Source of the DNA: Oxyruncus cristatus
Taxonomy: Eukaryota > Chordata > Aves > Passeriformes > Cotingidae
Length of the DNA stretch: 64,000 nt
Direction of reading: 5' to 3'
Assembly (NCBI GenBank): GCA_013399855.1
Contig: VXAY01007405.1
Span: 412,264-476,263, forward strand
Both the position numbers and the translations under genes were made by a program. Position 1 is the first letter of the stretch, and the number at the start of each line of letters is the position of its first letter. The notes under the pieces were generated by a model. The model was not told the origin of the DNA. It searched no databases and worked only from the letters and a program-made list of their open reading frames with translations. Below are positions 1-11,350 of the stretch, piece after piece.

Positions 1-3000
1 GCTCCCTGATGGGTGATAAATAGTTGTGATTCGAGGCTTTAGAAGTTTAGGGTCTACCAAGAAACTGAAAAACCTACAGGCACAAGAAATGAGCAGTAAA
101 ACCTCTGACAGAAGCCTGCAATGGACTGGCCTCCAACTCCTCTGAGCTTAAATATCCTCTTTTAGGGTGCAGGGGTTTAGCGTGGCCAAGCAGTGGACTC
201 TTCAAACAAGGTATTCCATGTGTTATGTTTCATGCAACGTGTTTTAAAACGTATTTGTAACAAGAGTTATGGTTAATAACAACAACAGCAACAACTTTGA
301 CTGGAGTCCCTGTGCCCAGAGGCCTCTGGGAATTCGAACAGCGAAGGACTAAAGGAGCGAAGCGAGCAAAGCTTTTATTCCTCACAATCCCACCCTGCAA
401 GCAGAAATCCCTTTGAAACAGCTAATGTGCAAAATTCCGTGTTTTAGGGCAGCCTCCCTGGTTAAAAATCACCCCGATGAAACCATCAGAGCTTCCAAAG
501 TCACCCAAAGCCTGAGGAGGAGCTGCAAACACGGAGGGCCCTCGCTCCTCGAAAGCCCCAGCGGTGCAGGGAACTAAACAAGGTAGGAATTAGAAAACTG
601 GGGGGGAGTTTTATTCCCTCTGGGGGCCGGGTTTGGGTTCCTGCTGTTCGTGGATGAAGCCACCGCTCAGTTCCCTCGCTCTTTGTCTTGCCAGCACTCG
701 TGACATCGGGGTGAAAACCGCGGCTCTCAGGGCACCATCCCTTAAATCCAGGGAGTTCTGCTGAAGAGGGGGGAGGCCAAGCCGTAAACAAGCCAAGGTT
801 TGGGCAGACAAATGCCCTCGGTCCCGCGTTCTGCAGGTCAGAAACGCTGAGGTTTGGGAGTAAATAACCCCCAGTGCTGCAAATCTGTTAAGGCTGGGAG
901 GGAGTTCGAGTTTGAGCCGGGGCTTGGAGCTGCTGAGGAGCCTCGTGTGTGCTGTTGAGGAAGGAGTAATTGTGTGGGTACAGATATTAATGATGGAAAA
1001 AAAAAAAAGGTAATTTTACTCTCGAGAAAAAAAATTATAAAACCCCCCACCCTTAAGTGCCAGGGTACGTTTTGCAAGCAAAGCTTAAAGTTTATATAAG
1101 GAATAGGTGATGCAAATGGAGCTTATATCAGTGCTAAGCGTGACATAATCCAAGCTACGGGATATAATCTTTCAATGTTCATTTTATACTCGTGGGTTTG
1201 GCCTCCCTCGCAGTGGACAGAGGTTGGTTGTGCCCTGCTGGCGTCTCCTGCATCCCTGGGTTTGGAACATGCTGCCTCCTGGGCTTGCTTATCTTGCTTC
1301 TGTCTCCCCAGGGCTGCTTCCTCCTGTTTAACACCCCGAAGTCCAGCCCTTCCAGCCACGAAATTCCCAGGCTGCTCGAGGGAGATGGTGCAGGAAGGGG
1401 AGCTGAGCGGTTGGTGGCACAGGGAATGTGCGGACACACTCACCGAGCAAATTAAAGCTTTGCTGCTGGCACACTTGGCAAAGTTGCCTCCTCCTGGAGC
1501 CCCCAAAAAGCTTCAACCCCAGCCAGCCCCGTGCTGGGAAGTGCCTTGGAACTGCACCTTTGGGTGGGAGTCAAAATGATGAGGCTTTAGGCAGACCTGA
1601 ACCTACTGTGGTTTCCTACTGACACACAACAGCCCGAACCTTAAATAGCCCCTCTTTTATTAGCAAAGCAAACCTCTGCTTCTGAAAATGCCTCTTTTTT
1701 TTTTTCAACCCCCCCTCATTCCATAAGGATTGCTGGGGGTGGTAGTCGAGGAGAAGCCTTAAACTGAATCCCCAGACTTTCCCCTTTCCATATTTTTAGC
1801 CTTTCTTCTGCTCTCAGCCCCGAGCGCTGCACAACCGGTGCGCCTGTGCCAAAAGCTGTTTAAACAATATTAAGATGTTTTCTTCAAACTTCTCCCCAGG
1901 AAGATACTCTTTTTCGAGAGGAATGTTTTCCCTGGGGCATTACATCATGGACTGGTTCAGTTCTTGGAGGAAGAAATTGGACCAAATGGTGGGGAGGGTC
2001 TCCAGGGGAAACATGCTTATGCTGTTAAGTATTCCCAGCAGAAAGCTTAGAAACCACTTACATATTCCCATTCTGTCCACATTTAGCCTTTCACCTTGCT
2101 GCAGCTGAACACAGGGAAAGGGGGGCTGGACTTTTTTTTTTTTTGAAGGAAATTTGAACCTCCTTTGTTTTTATCATTCCACTGCCTCGTGATCCAGGCC
2201 CGGGTAAATGGGTTTGTCTCAGTTCTGACAAGTGAGGGTGCGCTGGGTTTGTGTGTGCAAACTGTTAATGAAGTCTTAATTAGGAGAACCTCCTCGGAAA
2301 CTCTGGATTTGGAGGGGTGTTTTTTGAAGATTAAAATGAGAGGAGCCTCTGAGATGAGCAGAGGTTGGAGGGATTTGGGGGAATCATGGCTGAGCTGTGG
2401 CAGGATTGCGTTTCCTGCCGGGCAGGGAACAGTTCCCCATCAACCATGGAGGCACTTGAGGTGCTTTCCTGTATCAAATGAAACCCTTAGAACAAGGAGA
2501 AATCTCCTCCTTCAATTTAGCAGTGCAGATCAACAGGGGTTTTTGCTATTTTTATTTTAATATGGCACTTCTGCCCTGCAGAATTATTCCTTGGGAACTC
2601 AACCAGCTGCAGTTCCACCAGGATCTGCACTGTGGTTTGCAGGCAGTTAAGGAAGCGAGTTGGATTTGGAAAGTTTGGAATTGTTCTTTAGTTTCCACAG
2701 TTACCTTAGAGGGTATAAAATGAAAATACACACCAGTGGAGTAAAACTTGGAGGGAAAAACTCCCTGGGAAAACCTTCCCCAGGGCAGGGCACTGAGGGG
2801 CTCACGAGTGGCTTCAATAGGACCAGGGAGCTGAATTAGAGGAGCCTCCTGTGTCCCTCTGAGTTGTGTGACCCAGATTGGTTTGATGGGCAGAGGGAGA
2901 GCTTTCATATCCCAAACCTTTTGTTTGACACCTTCAATTACACCTTAAAAAAAAAAAAAAAACAACAAAAAACAAACACAAAACCAGGCAAAAGCTGAAT

Positions 3001-3394
3001 TAAATTTGGTTTTCTCACTCCAAGGGTCTGACACTCGACAATCACAAGAGGTTGAAAAGGAAGTCAAGCCCTGCAGATGCTTTTTCTACCCTATTTGGTA
3101 TCCAATCCTGCTAAAAAGGGGGGGTTTGTTTTTTTTTTTTTAAATAAAAAAATCCCAGGCAGACTTGAACTGTTCACAACAAGAGGGACCATTAAGCTGG
3201 TCCAGCTACTGAGGGACTGGCACCGAAATTGGGGATGGGAATTGGCACAGGACTGGAAAAGGCCTCTGCCAAAACGTGTTTAAACTCTGTAGTGGTGTTA
3301 AATACCCAGTAATTACCCTGTGCATGTTGTTGCTTCATCCAGGTTATGAAATCATTCCATAGAAAAGTGTGGAGCAGAGAAGAGAAATGGAAGC
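1..3394. other. Unique non-coding stretch, no gene seen
   Basis: ORFs here are short, overlap on both strands and show no recognisable domain. Homopolymer runs lie near 996-1007 (A), 1688-1705 (T), 2131-2145 (T), 2947-2985 (A then AAC-rich) and 3129-3142 (T). An AT-rich segment near 1078-1190 with few CpG sites looks like sequence that could be constrained, but this is only an impression from base composition. I see no CR1 fragment. Confidence 0.6.
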
Positions 3395-3487
3395 TGCCTG
3401 GTCTGGTGGAAGGTATCCTGAAACCAAATGAGCTTTAAGGTCCCTCCCAACCCAACCCAACTCAACCCATTCTAGGCTTCCATGGAT
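3395..3487 (+). mobile_element. CR1 LINE, 3' end fragment
   Basis: The plus strand reads TGGTCTGGTGGAAGG, a shortened middle, then CTTTAAGGTCCCTCCCAACC and an ATTCTAGG-like tail. That is the order of the last roughly 100 bases of bird CR1. About 20 bases around the usual GTCCCTGCCCATGGCAGG block are missing, so this copy has an internal deletion as well as 5' truncation. CCCAACCCAACCCAACTCAACCC at the end is a local expansion of the CCAACC motif. Confidence 0.8.
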
Positions 3488-5304
3488 TTACATTCTACTT
3501 TTATTTTAATGCGCAAACTCATTCCAATTCAAAAAACTGACCCCTTGGTTTCTTACGTTTCCCAGGATAAGGGGCTCAAAACACACTTTTTGAAGCCTCT
3601 GCCCTCCACGGATACGGAGCAGAGTGGCCACGTCGTCCTCCTGCTGCTGGCACCCAAATGCAGAGGGAGAGATTTGCCTGTGCTCCCTTTCTCAGCCATT
3701 TTTTCCCCTGCAGAACAAACTTTTGCAAAGCTGTTACCCCAGATGATTTCACAGCATTGGCCAAATAGTCCCTGCTTGATTAAGATGGATGGGAGCCGTA
3801 TTTGCAGCAGCAGTAATTAAGACTCCCGTGGCAAGCATGGAAAAATAACAAATTAATGTAGTAAGAGCTTATGGGGAAACTGTGAACACTCTAAAAGTTA
3901 AAATTCAGAACGCCCTAACACCGGTAAAACCCTTGGTTTACTGAAGCTTGCAGAATTATTCAAACCTTGGCTTATCAAAGCTCGCTGAAATTATTAAAAT
4001 CCAGATTTTTTTTCTTTTTATGTTTTGATATTTGTAGTTTTTAACATTTTTTTTTTTTTTTTTTACGCAGCAGCAACTCGAGGTGTGAATCTTTCACCGC
4101 AGGGGCTTTCAGTTCCACCGGGTTTCTCCGAGCTGGGTTGGTTCGTGGTCTGTTTTCATCAGCCTTTCAACCCGACACGTGCGACAAAATGTCCTTCTGC
4201 CACAAAAGCCTTTTGATTTCTGGGTTCCGTGGCCCGCCTTGGTCGGGAATAACTTCTCCGAATCCACTGGGAATCAAGTCTGCTCGGATGGACATCACCT
4301 CCTGGCCCCGAGCTCGCTCTGCTCACGACATTCCAGAGCTCTCCTGACGCTGCACAAACCCTTCCACGCTCCAGTGCCTCGGTGTCCACGCGGGTCAGAC
4401 GAGATGTCCCCTCTCAAAGGCAGTGGCAGGCACGTTTATAACGCCCATAACTATCAGCCTGTTCCTGGTTTTACCTGTTTTTGCCCTGTTTCTGGGTGCA
4501 GGGGTGAAGCGTTTCGTGCCTCCTGGCCACAACACTCGTCATTCCCGCCGTTCAGGTGCGACGGCGGCAAAAGCCCAGATGATTTAGGGCTGGGGGCTAC
4601 TCTCAGAAGAAGAGAGGTGGGCTTGTTCAGCTTTTGAAAGTCCTCAAGATAATGTCTTTTATACCCATGATTGATTCAGTTGATATTTGTGCAGTTGGCA
4701 GTGGGATTTGAAATATAACATAAGCACTTCCTGAGATGTCAGGGCTCCGATGCTCGTGGCCTGAACAAGGATGTAATTCATATCTGCAGGTGCTTGCTCT
4801 GGTATCAAACACTCCAATAACATCATGCCTGTGGAATCCAGAGCTCCCCAGTGTCCCATTTGTATCCTGATATGCCCACGTCTTTCCTATGTGTGTTTTT
4901 CTTTCTTAAGGAGCTCTCATTTCCTTCAATAGGATATGTTTTATTTCATCCTTTTTCCTGCATTTACTCATATTAATGTCACCATGTTCACTGGTAATGG
5001 CTGGGCTTGGAAATAACCCGTGGATCCCTGCAAACACTGCCTGAAACCCAATGCCTGGGGGGCTTTATTAGGAAAGAATGGATGTTTGAATGGAGGGAGG
5101 GAGGGAATCATTCCTTTGTGGACTCGGATCTAACCCCTTTAAAGGTGCATCCAGCATGCTCAGCCGGATGAAATGTTCACCTCCAACCTGGGCAGGGTTG
5201 GAGTCCTGGAATGGAAGTTTTTTGGTTGTTGTTTCAGTTTGGTTTTTTTTCTTTTTTTCCTGCTATATGGCTGTAAAAGTTGGAATTGGATGCTGCAGGG
5301 TAGT
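3488..5304. other. Unique non-coding stretch, no gene seen
   Basis: Contains a T run at 4047-4064, followed by a moderately CpG-containing segment at about 4075-4620. ORFs of 60-150 codons occur there on both strands, but none has a recognisable family signature and each overlaps rivals on the opposite strand. A second T-rich run lies at 5240-5260. Confidence 0.55.
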
Positions 5305-5402
5305 CCCATGGAAGGGACCTTAAATATTCTCTCATCCCACCCCCCTGCCACAGGCAGGGCCACCTTCCACTGGCCCAGGTTGCTCCAACCTGGCCTTGGC
5401 CA
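5305..5402 (-). mobile_element. CR1 LINE, 3' fragment (minus)
   Basis: Reading the minus strand gives the CR1 3' region. On the plus strand GGAAGGGACCTT (from 5310) is followed by CCCCCTGCCACAGGCAGGG and TTGCTCCAACCTGGCCTTGG. The fragment is 5' truncated and stops at the word 'tggccttggcca', where the next element begins. The CR1 terminal octamer repeat is lost at the left edge. Confidence 0.9.
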
Positions 5403-5410
5403 TGGAATGT

Positions 5411-5469
5411 CCTGGACTCAATGATCCCTGGGGGTCCCTTCCCACTCAGGATATTCCATGGTTCCATGA
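5411..5469 (+). mobile_element. CR1 tail of the GATCC-TGTGGGTCCC type (plus)
   Basis: CTGGACTCAATGATCC, then GGGTCCCTTCCCACTCAGG and ATATTCCATGGTTCCATGA match the terminal block of the CR1 subfamily whose tail is also used by the passerine SINE. Only about 60 bases remain, so LINE and SINE origin cannot be told apart. It abuts the oppositely oriented fragment on its left, and its end overlaps the duplicated segment at the N. Confidence 0.8.
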
Positions 5470-5628
5470 CAGTGACCGGAGGGATCCCGTCCCCGCAGCT
5501 CCAAAATGCCACCGTGAGTTTTCCACTCCCGAGTTTNTCAGGATATTCCGTGGTTCCATGACAGTGACCGGAGGGATCCCGTCCCCGCAGCTCCAAAATG
5601 CCACCGTGAGTTTTCCACTCCCGAGTTT
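5446..5628. repeat. 91-bp direct duplication split by a single N
   Basis: 5446-5536 and 5538-5628 are both 91 bases. They differ at one base that I can see (A at 5456, G at 5548) and are separated by N at 5537. A single N between near-identical flanks is the classic mark of contig ends that failed to merge, so this is more likely one locus represented twice than a biological tandem repeat. Confidence 0.9.
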
Positions 5629-6394
5629 TCGTTTTGACCAAACAAACTGGAGTGTTCAGTGCACAAACCCTGTTTTATTTCCTGCCGTTATCTTGGTGCA
5701 ATCACAAGTGCCTCTTTTATTATTTTTATGGATGTGCTCATCAGCTGTAGCTTTTCCCATCCCACTGGGAATTCCCCTGCCCTGAAAAGCTGAACTTCAC
5801 ACTATCTGCCAGAAGATACATTATTTTTTTTCTTTTTTTTTTTTTTCCCAGCTGGGAAGTGCAGCCCCAGCAGCTCCAGTTTAACAGGGCTCTGCTGGGG
5901 AAAGAGTACAACCCAAAATCTGGTGGAACAACTCACTGGGGGCAGTTTGTGCCTCACTCTAAACTCTCACAGGTGCCTCAGCTGGGACATGGCAAGGGGC
6001 AGAAACAAAGAAATACACAACAAAGGGCCTTGCTTGCAACTTGAACTTGTCCTTTCCAAGGCAGGGGATCTGTATTTATGCACTTTACTATAAACCCAGC
6101 CTGGTTTAACGTTTGCTTGCAGCATGAAGGGATTTTTGTCATCAATCCAATTTGGTTTTAATCTGATGTAGCTGGAGGAGCAACCCCACATTCACAGGGG
6201 AAGCAGCCCCATTCCTTTATTCCTTTTTATTTCCACATCAGGTGGGTTTTTGTCCTGAGACACCTTGGCATTAGGCTCCATACAAACTGGAATAATTGAG
6301 GAACAATCCTTGATGTGTTGGGCTGACACCACCGAAGACTGTTTGCTTTGTTCTTGTGTCTTTACTTACATGAAGATAGTGTTATATATATAGG
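5629..6394. other. Unique non-coding stretch, no gene seen
   Basis: Contains a T-rich run at 5824-5848. No repeat family or coding signal recognised. Confidence 0.55.
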
Positions 6395-6505
6395 TGTGTG
6401 TGTGATATTTATATATAATTCAGATACATTAGATACATTTAATATCTATATTTCAGATACATTTAGGTATGTTTCAGATACATTTAGATACATTTTGGCC
6501 ATATT
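6395..6505. repeat. Degenerate AT-rich minisatellite (CAGATACATTT-like)
   Basis: The word CAGATACATT or AGATACATTT recurs at irregular spacing of about 12-25 bases (near 6421, 6432, 6454, 6477 and 6487), embedded in TATA-rich sequence. An open reading frame with repeated SDTFRY-type residues across it is a by-product of the repetition. Confidence 0.7.
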
Positions 6506-8150
6506 TTTTATACATTTTTATATACATGAAGGTCTAAAGCGTGAATAACTCCAGGATAATAAAAAAAGACCTGCAAAGGACTTGTAGCCCTGTCAGGACT
6601 TTGTGGCTTTCACGTGGTGACAAAGTCAATGCAGACAAACCCTCTTCTCCCAAAACCACTGGAACTGCGACTCGAAATAAAGAAAAAGCCCTTCAGCTTG
6701 ACCTGTGCAGGAGCTGTGACCCAAAATGTCATTTATCCACCTTAATATCAGGGCAGACAGGGGCGAGATCACGCTGAGGGTGCTCCGGGTTGGCAGGAGG
6801 AAAGTGCCCCCGGGGGGAAGCTCAGACTGTTGGGGTTTATGAGATACTCAACACCCCCCCAGGGGGAGGCTGGGGAGAGCTCAACCCCGCGGAGCTGCTG
6901 TGCCTTCCCTCTCACGGTTTATAAAAAACCAAAGTGCAATTTCCTGCTGTCACTCAGGGCAGCTGCACAGCCAGTGTCCAGCAGGGCCAGTTGAGCTCGG
7001 GATGAAGCCCCGGTGCCCACGTGGGTCTCACCTGCCTCCGCCAAAGCTCCGCTTAAGCGAGGGCTTAATGCCTGCCGTTCTCAATTTTTCCCCCCCTTCT
7101 TCCCACCACGCACCACTTGGTTTTTCATTTTAAGCCTCTCCTCCGTGATCCAGCCTAGAAAACGGGCAAGTTCTGCTGCAAGCAGGTGAAGGGCAGAGAA
7201 TCCAAGAGCTCGGCTCTGCTGTAAGGGGGTAGGGAACAAAGCAAAGAGGGTTTAATTTCGTTTCCTCTCTTCAGCAGGTGGAACAAGTCTGAAGAACATG
7301 GACAGTCCTCTTCTTACTCTTGAGGGCTTCCCTTTAGCTGGCAAGACTTGACTTAATCTCTCCAGACAGGTAGCAAATGCTGAGGGAAATTCAGCAGGGA
7401 CAGAACTGCATCTTCGGTGCTTCTACTTAGGATTTTATTCTTTTTTGGGGGCCTGTTTTGCTACACGAATATAATGGGAAGGAGAGGCTCTGCTGAAATC
7501 CACGGCAGGAACACGTGCAATACAGGAAGATGAACCAAAGGGAAGCGCCTCCCACCTTTACTCACAACCAAGAAGTTTTTGGGTTGCTCCCAAAAGAGCA
7601 GAAATGGGAGCTGCAGAGCAGGATGAGGCTGGACGTGAGTGTCGTGATGGCAGGGGCAGGTTAACTCAGCTTTCCACCCACCCCTTTTCGTTTCCACCTT
7701 TCATTCTTGGCCTCCCAACGACTTGAACACCCACTTCACTATCCCACAAAACCAAGCTCCTCAAACTGCCAAGGTGGAAGGAACCTTTGAGGATGGGGAG
7801 GGCAGATGGGGTGGGGAGGGAAAGTTATTAAAGGCAGAAGAGGTCTCAAGGAGCCCAAACTTCGCTCTGTTCTTCCGAAGAAGCTTCGAATCCAAGGGGG
7901 AAAAAGCACTGGGAGTAATTATCCACGCTGGGTGGCACAAATCCAGCCAGAAGGTAATACATCAGTTTTAAAGCTGCTCATTTCAAACTGTGAGTTAGAT
8001 TTATTTGACCTGCATTGGGGAGCAAATATTAATGAAAGGGCGAAGGCAGCTCGTGGCTCTTTCAGTTCTTTCATTTCCCACTAGATGTCTCCGGTGTAAA
8101 AACTAATTATGAATGTTCTTGATTTAATTTGGGAAAAAAAATTGGATGGA
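6506..8150. other. Unique non-coding stretch, no gene seen
   Basis: Includes a slightly GC-richer part at 6760-7060 with scattered CpG and a pyrimidine run near 7090. ORFs are under 95 codons and overlap on both strands. No CR1 fragment found. Confidence 0.55.
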
Positions 8151-8206
8151 GATTTTTTTTTAAATTTTTTTTTTTTTTATTATTATTATTGTTATTTCTT
8201 TTTAAA
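8151..8206. repeat. T-rich low-complexity run with short (ATT)n
   Basis: Runs of T interrupted by AAA pass into ATTATTATTATTGTTATT and more T. Strongly T on the plus strand. Confidence 0.85.
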
Positions 8207-8445
8207 GCCCTGTGCTATTGTGGAGGGTTCAGCTTAACCCTTGATCTTTCTTCAGTAACTACTTCAGCTTCAAGTATGGCGAGAGAAACGATGCAGTTAA
8301 TGAATTCGGGCAGGCTTTTAACTAATAAAGAGTTGTCCAAGTATTAGGAGAATGAAATCTTTATTCCCACCAATTCTTTGCCTGGTGGCTGTAACTTGTC
8401 TCCCAGCCCTGAGGACACATGTTCAGCAATCTGTGAAACCTCCCT

Positions 8446-8730
8446 GGTTTTTTATTTATCTCTGTATTGACATGTGTGTCTGAGCTTGGATCTCCTTTTG
8501 CAGGTTCTCTTTAAAGAGCAGCTTTATAAGGAAAAAAAAAAAAAAATCTGTGTTTCTTTTGTCTCACTCTTTGTTAAAGAAAAAAAAATCTGGAATTTTT
8601 TTTTTATTTATCTCTATATAGACATGTGTTCGAGCTTGCATCTCCTCTTGGGTTTTCTCTTTAAAGAGCAGCTTTATAAGAAGAAAAAACAAATCTGGGT
8701 TTCTTTTGTCTCACTTGCTCCTTTGTTAAA
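8446..8730. repeat. Tandem duplication of about 150-bp period, two diverged copies
   Basis: 8446-8580 and 8596-8730 share the same order of words: TTTATTTATCTCT, GACATGTGT, GAGCTTG, ATCTCCT, TTCTCTTTAAAGAGCAGC, TTTATAAG, an A run, TTTCTTTTGTCTCACT and TTTGTTAAA. Copies differ by point changes and by the lengths of the A and T runs. No N separates them, and the divergence argues for a real, older tandem duplication. The included AAGAGCAGCTTTATAA block is the best-conserved part. Confidence 0.9.
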
Positions 8731-9501
8731 TTATTGGGGCTCTAAGTAGATATCAGGATCCACTCATGTGGGTCTCACTGCAGAGTTGAGGCTTCATCCC
8801 TGAAAAAAGCCCAATTTCTTGGGCATTTTCCTGTTGCCTGCAGATGAGGAGCCACCAGGAATGCACAAAATCAGGTGGCGCTTCGAGGAGCAGTGCCTTG
8901 GTGTTGGGGGGGTCATTGACCTGCTCACACTTCATTTAAAACGAGAATTTTTGGGGGGTTTCCTGCTGGTCCTTGAGCGTGGTCTTGGTGCTGCCTGCCT
9001 GGTGCCTTTACCCTGCTGGGGGTATGTCACCGAGAGAATTCACCAGCTGATGTCTGGGACAGGTGAAATCTCCATCCCCACACCCGACACTTTGCAGGTG
9101 GAGAACAAAACCCAGACGTCAAAGCTCGGCCCAAAGCACAGCGAGCTCAGTTCTTTCCCTTTGTGGCCTTAGTTCCGTGTTTGCTCTGCCTTCGGGGGGC
9201 GATTTTTCCTGGTCCGAGGTGACGGTTTGTCAGCCTGAGACCAGGTGGGAAAGTTCTCTGTCGAGCTTGGCCTGTGCTGGTGATTTACACTTTTAGGGAG
9301 GATCTTCAGGGTGTACTTTGGACACTCACTGTTGAGACAGTTCCGTTTTTACCGGCGCTGCTGCTGCTCCCGACAGCAAGGGCAACGTTCGTTGTCACCT
9401 TCTGCGGAAGAAAGATGAGGTCGGGACAAGACTCTTCTGGAAAATTCATATTTGTTCCTTTCCTTCACCCTTTCAGGGTTGAGCTACAAACCTGCCTGAG
9501 A
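8731..9501. other. Unique non-coding stretch, no gene seen
   Basis: Nothing recognised. A 117-codon ORF (8819-9172) lacks any domain feature I can identify. Confidence 0.5.
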
Positions 9502-9645
9502 GTTGCCTCATCCCTGGAAGTGTCCAAGGCCAGCTTGGAGCAACCTGGGCTGGTGGAAGGTGTCCCTGCCCGTGGCAGGGGCTGGCACTGGGTGGGCTTT
9601 AAGTTCCTTCCAACCCCACCCATTCTGGGGTTCCACGATTCTGTA
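9502..9645 (+). mobile_element. CR1 LINE, 3' end fragment (plus)
   Basis: The plus strand carries TCCCTGGAAGTGTCCAAGGC, AACCTGGGCTGGTGGAAGG, TGTCCCTGCCCGTGGCAGG, CCTTCCAACCCCACCC and a TTCCACGATTCTGT tail. This covers the last codons of ORF2 (the LEVSKASLEQPGLVEG stretch is still readable) and the 3' UTR. The 5' truncation falls inside the final ORF2 domain. Confidence 0.95.
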
Positions 9646-9905
9646 GTTACAGGCTGGAGCAAAACCACTCCAGCCCGCTGTGGAGTCACCGAGGCCCTTT
9701 CCAGGTGGGCCTTCCTTCCATCCTCACTGGGAATTTTGGGATGTACCAACTCAACAGCTGCGTCATGGGCCCTCTCCAGCCCCACTTTTCCCTCAGCTCA
9801 GCTCTCCCAGGGCAGCCAGGCCATTAAACACGGAGTAATCACTGGCACAGCAGGTGTGTGGGGATGCAGACATCCAGCAGAGCTTTAAATAAAAGGCCTG
9901 GGTAA

Positions 9906-9948
9906 GAATAATAATGCTGATAATAATAACAACAACAATAATAATACC
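9906..9948. repeat. (ATA/ACA)n trinucleotide microsatellite, imperfect
   Basis: AATAATAATGCTGATAATAATAACAACAACAATAATAATA. It is followed by CA/CCA-rich sequence to about 9985, so the whole 80 bases is A/C-rich on the plus strand. Confidence 0.9.
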
Positions 9949-10867
9949 AAAAAAAAGCAAACACACACCACCACCCCACTCCCCCACTGCCAGTCACCAT
10001 AAGAAAAGGTGTCCACTGGGAGATTAATAATTGCCCTCTGTGGACTGCACAGCATCTGCTGGCTGCATCCTGCTGCCATTTTCATTTAAAAATGGGCAAG
10101 TTAAATTACAGCATTCCGTGGAAACACTCTACAAAATCCCTGCTTAGAGGTGCAAAGGCAACAAGAATCCAAACTGAAACGTCTTCCAAGCTGCTCCGTG
10201 GATACAGGACAGGATGGGTGGCAGAAAGAAGGGAACAAACAATTCTTCTCCCCAAAGAACCACAAGTGGTGTTTGGGGTTTTTTTTTTCCCAATTAATGA
10301 CTACGAAGCACAAACGAATGTTTGGAAAGAGCTGATGACATTTTGTCTCCATTTTACTCTCCTGTTCATATCACTGGGTGCCGGGGTGCAGCTTGTGGGG
10401 GGTGGATGTCCTGGGGTCAGTTTTGTGTTAAACACCTCAAAGATCATTTCCCAGAATTACCCCAAAGAAAATTTAACAGGCCACTCCCAAAAGGTGATTT
10501 CAGGAAAAAAATCTCGATGCTCTGTCCAATTCAATACTCCCAAATTTCATCTCTCTGAGATCAAGGTATGTAATATTCGTGAGCAGTTGACTTCACTCAA
10601 CATGCTCGAAAAGATATTTCAAATATTTCGTGGATTTTTCCATTGGTGTTGGCTTGGTTGGTAAAATCTGGCTGCTCAGATGGGAGTGGAGTTCCTAGAA
10701 AGGCTTTTTTTCCCCCTTTAGTGGCTTCACTGCTGTTTTGGCTTGTGCAAATATGTGATGAGGAGGGTGATTCCTCCCGATCCACCTCCCCCTGCACTCC
10801 AGAAATCAAAGGCTCCATAATCCAGTGAAGCACCCAGGCTTGAGGCTGCACTCACATGGTGTTGAGA
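9949..10867. other. Unique non-coding stretch, no gene seen
   Basis: Contains a short AC/CCA-rich start and a T run at 10281-10288. A 190-codon plus ORF (10092-10664) shows no domain, is Ser/Lys/Thr-rich in a random way, and is opposed by antisense ORFs. I do not call it a gene. Confidence 0.5.
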
Positions 10868-11148
10868 CCACGTTTGGGTCAGAAGGGACCTTAAATCCCA
10901 CCCAGTGCCACCCCCTGCCATGGGCAGGGGCACCTCCCACCAGCCCAGGTTGCTCCAAGCTGGCCTCGGACACTTCCAGGGATCCAGGGGCAGCCACAGC
11001 TTCCCTGGGAATTCCATCCCAGCCCCTCCCCGCCCTCACAGAGAGGAATTCCTTCCCAGTATCCCATCCAACCCTACCCTCTTTCAGTTTGAAACCACTG
11101 TCCCTGTCGCTCCCTGCCCACGTCAGAAGTCCCTCTCCCTCCTTTCTC
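10868..11148 (-). mobile_element. CR1 LINE, 3' fragment of about 280 bp (minus)
   Basis: On the minus strand this holds the end of CR1 ORF2 and the 3' UTR. Plus-strand landmarks are AGAAGGGACCTTAAATCCCA, CCCCCTGCCATGGGCAGGGG, TTGCTCCAAGCTGGCCTCGG, CACTTCCAGGGATCCAGGGG, GGAATTCCATCCCAGCCCC, GAGAGGAATTCCTTCCCAG and CCTACCCTCTTTCAGTTTGA. The terminal tail is eroded at the left edge. It is truncated at the right, just before the AAGTCCCTCTCC region gives way to other sequence. Confidence 0.95.
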
Positions 11149-11242
11149 TCATCCCCCTGAGGTTCCAGAGGGCAGCTTTGCTTTCACCTGCTGAGGGGGG
11201 TGGCACTGATTCAACAGCACCTAAAGCAGTCCAAAACACGCA

Positions 11243-11350
11243 GAGCCCCAGAACATTCCGGGCTGGACGGGTCCCACAGGGATCACCAAGTCCACCTACG
11301 GCCCAGCCAGGGATCAAACCCACAGCTTCCCAGCCCCAGCACGACCCATC
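11243..11350 (-). mobile_element. tRNA-derived SINE fragment with CR1 tail (TguSINE1-like)
   Basis: Read on the minus strand, GGGTTTGATCCCTGGCTGGG resembles the B box and acceptor arm of tRNA-Ile. The preceding bases (TCGTGCTGGGGCTGGG) fit the anticodon-arm region by rough alignment. The B-box piece is followed by GTGGACTTGGTGATCCCTGT and GGGACCCGTCCAGCCCGGAA, the CR1 tail type also seen at 5411. This order (tRNA-Ile head, CR1 tail) is that of the passerine SINE known as TguSINE1. The A box and the terminal octamers are gone, so the copy is 5' truncated and old. The alternative is a CR1 tail next to a chance B box. Confidence 0.6.

Noticed and set aside
9274..9888. 204-codon plus ORF
   Set aside because: Its centre is sense CR1 3' end (residues around LEVSKASLEQPGLVEG). 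The flanks show no domain.
11300..11350. Functional tRNA gene
   Set aside because: Only a B-box-like part is present. No A box, no cloverleaf and no terminator. It is better explained as SINE debris.
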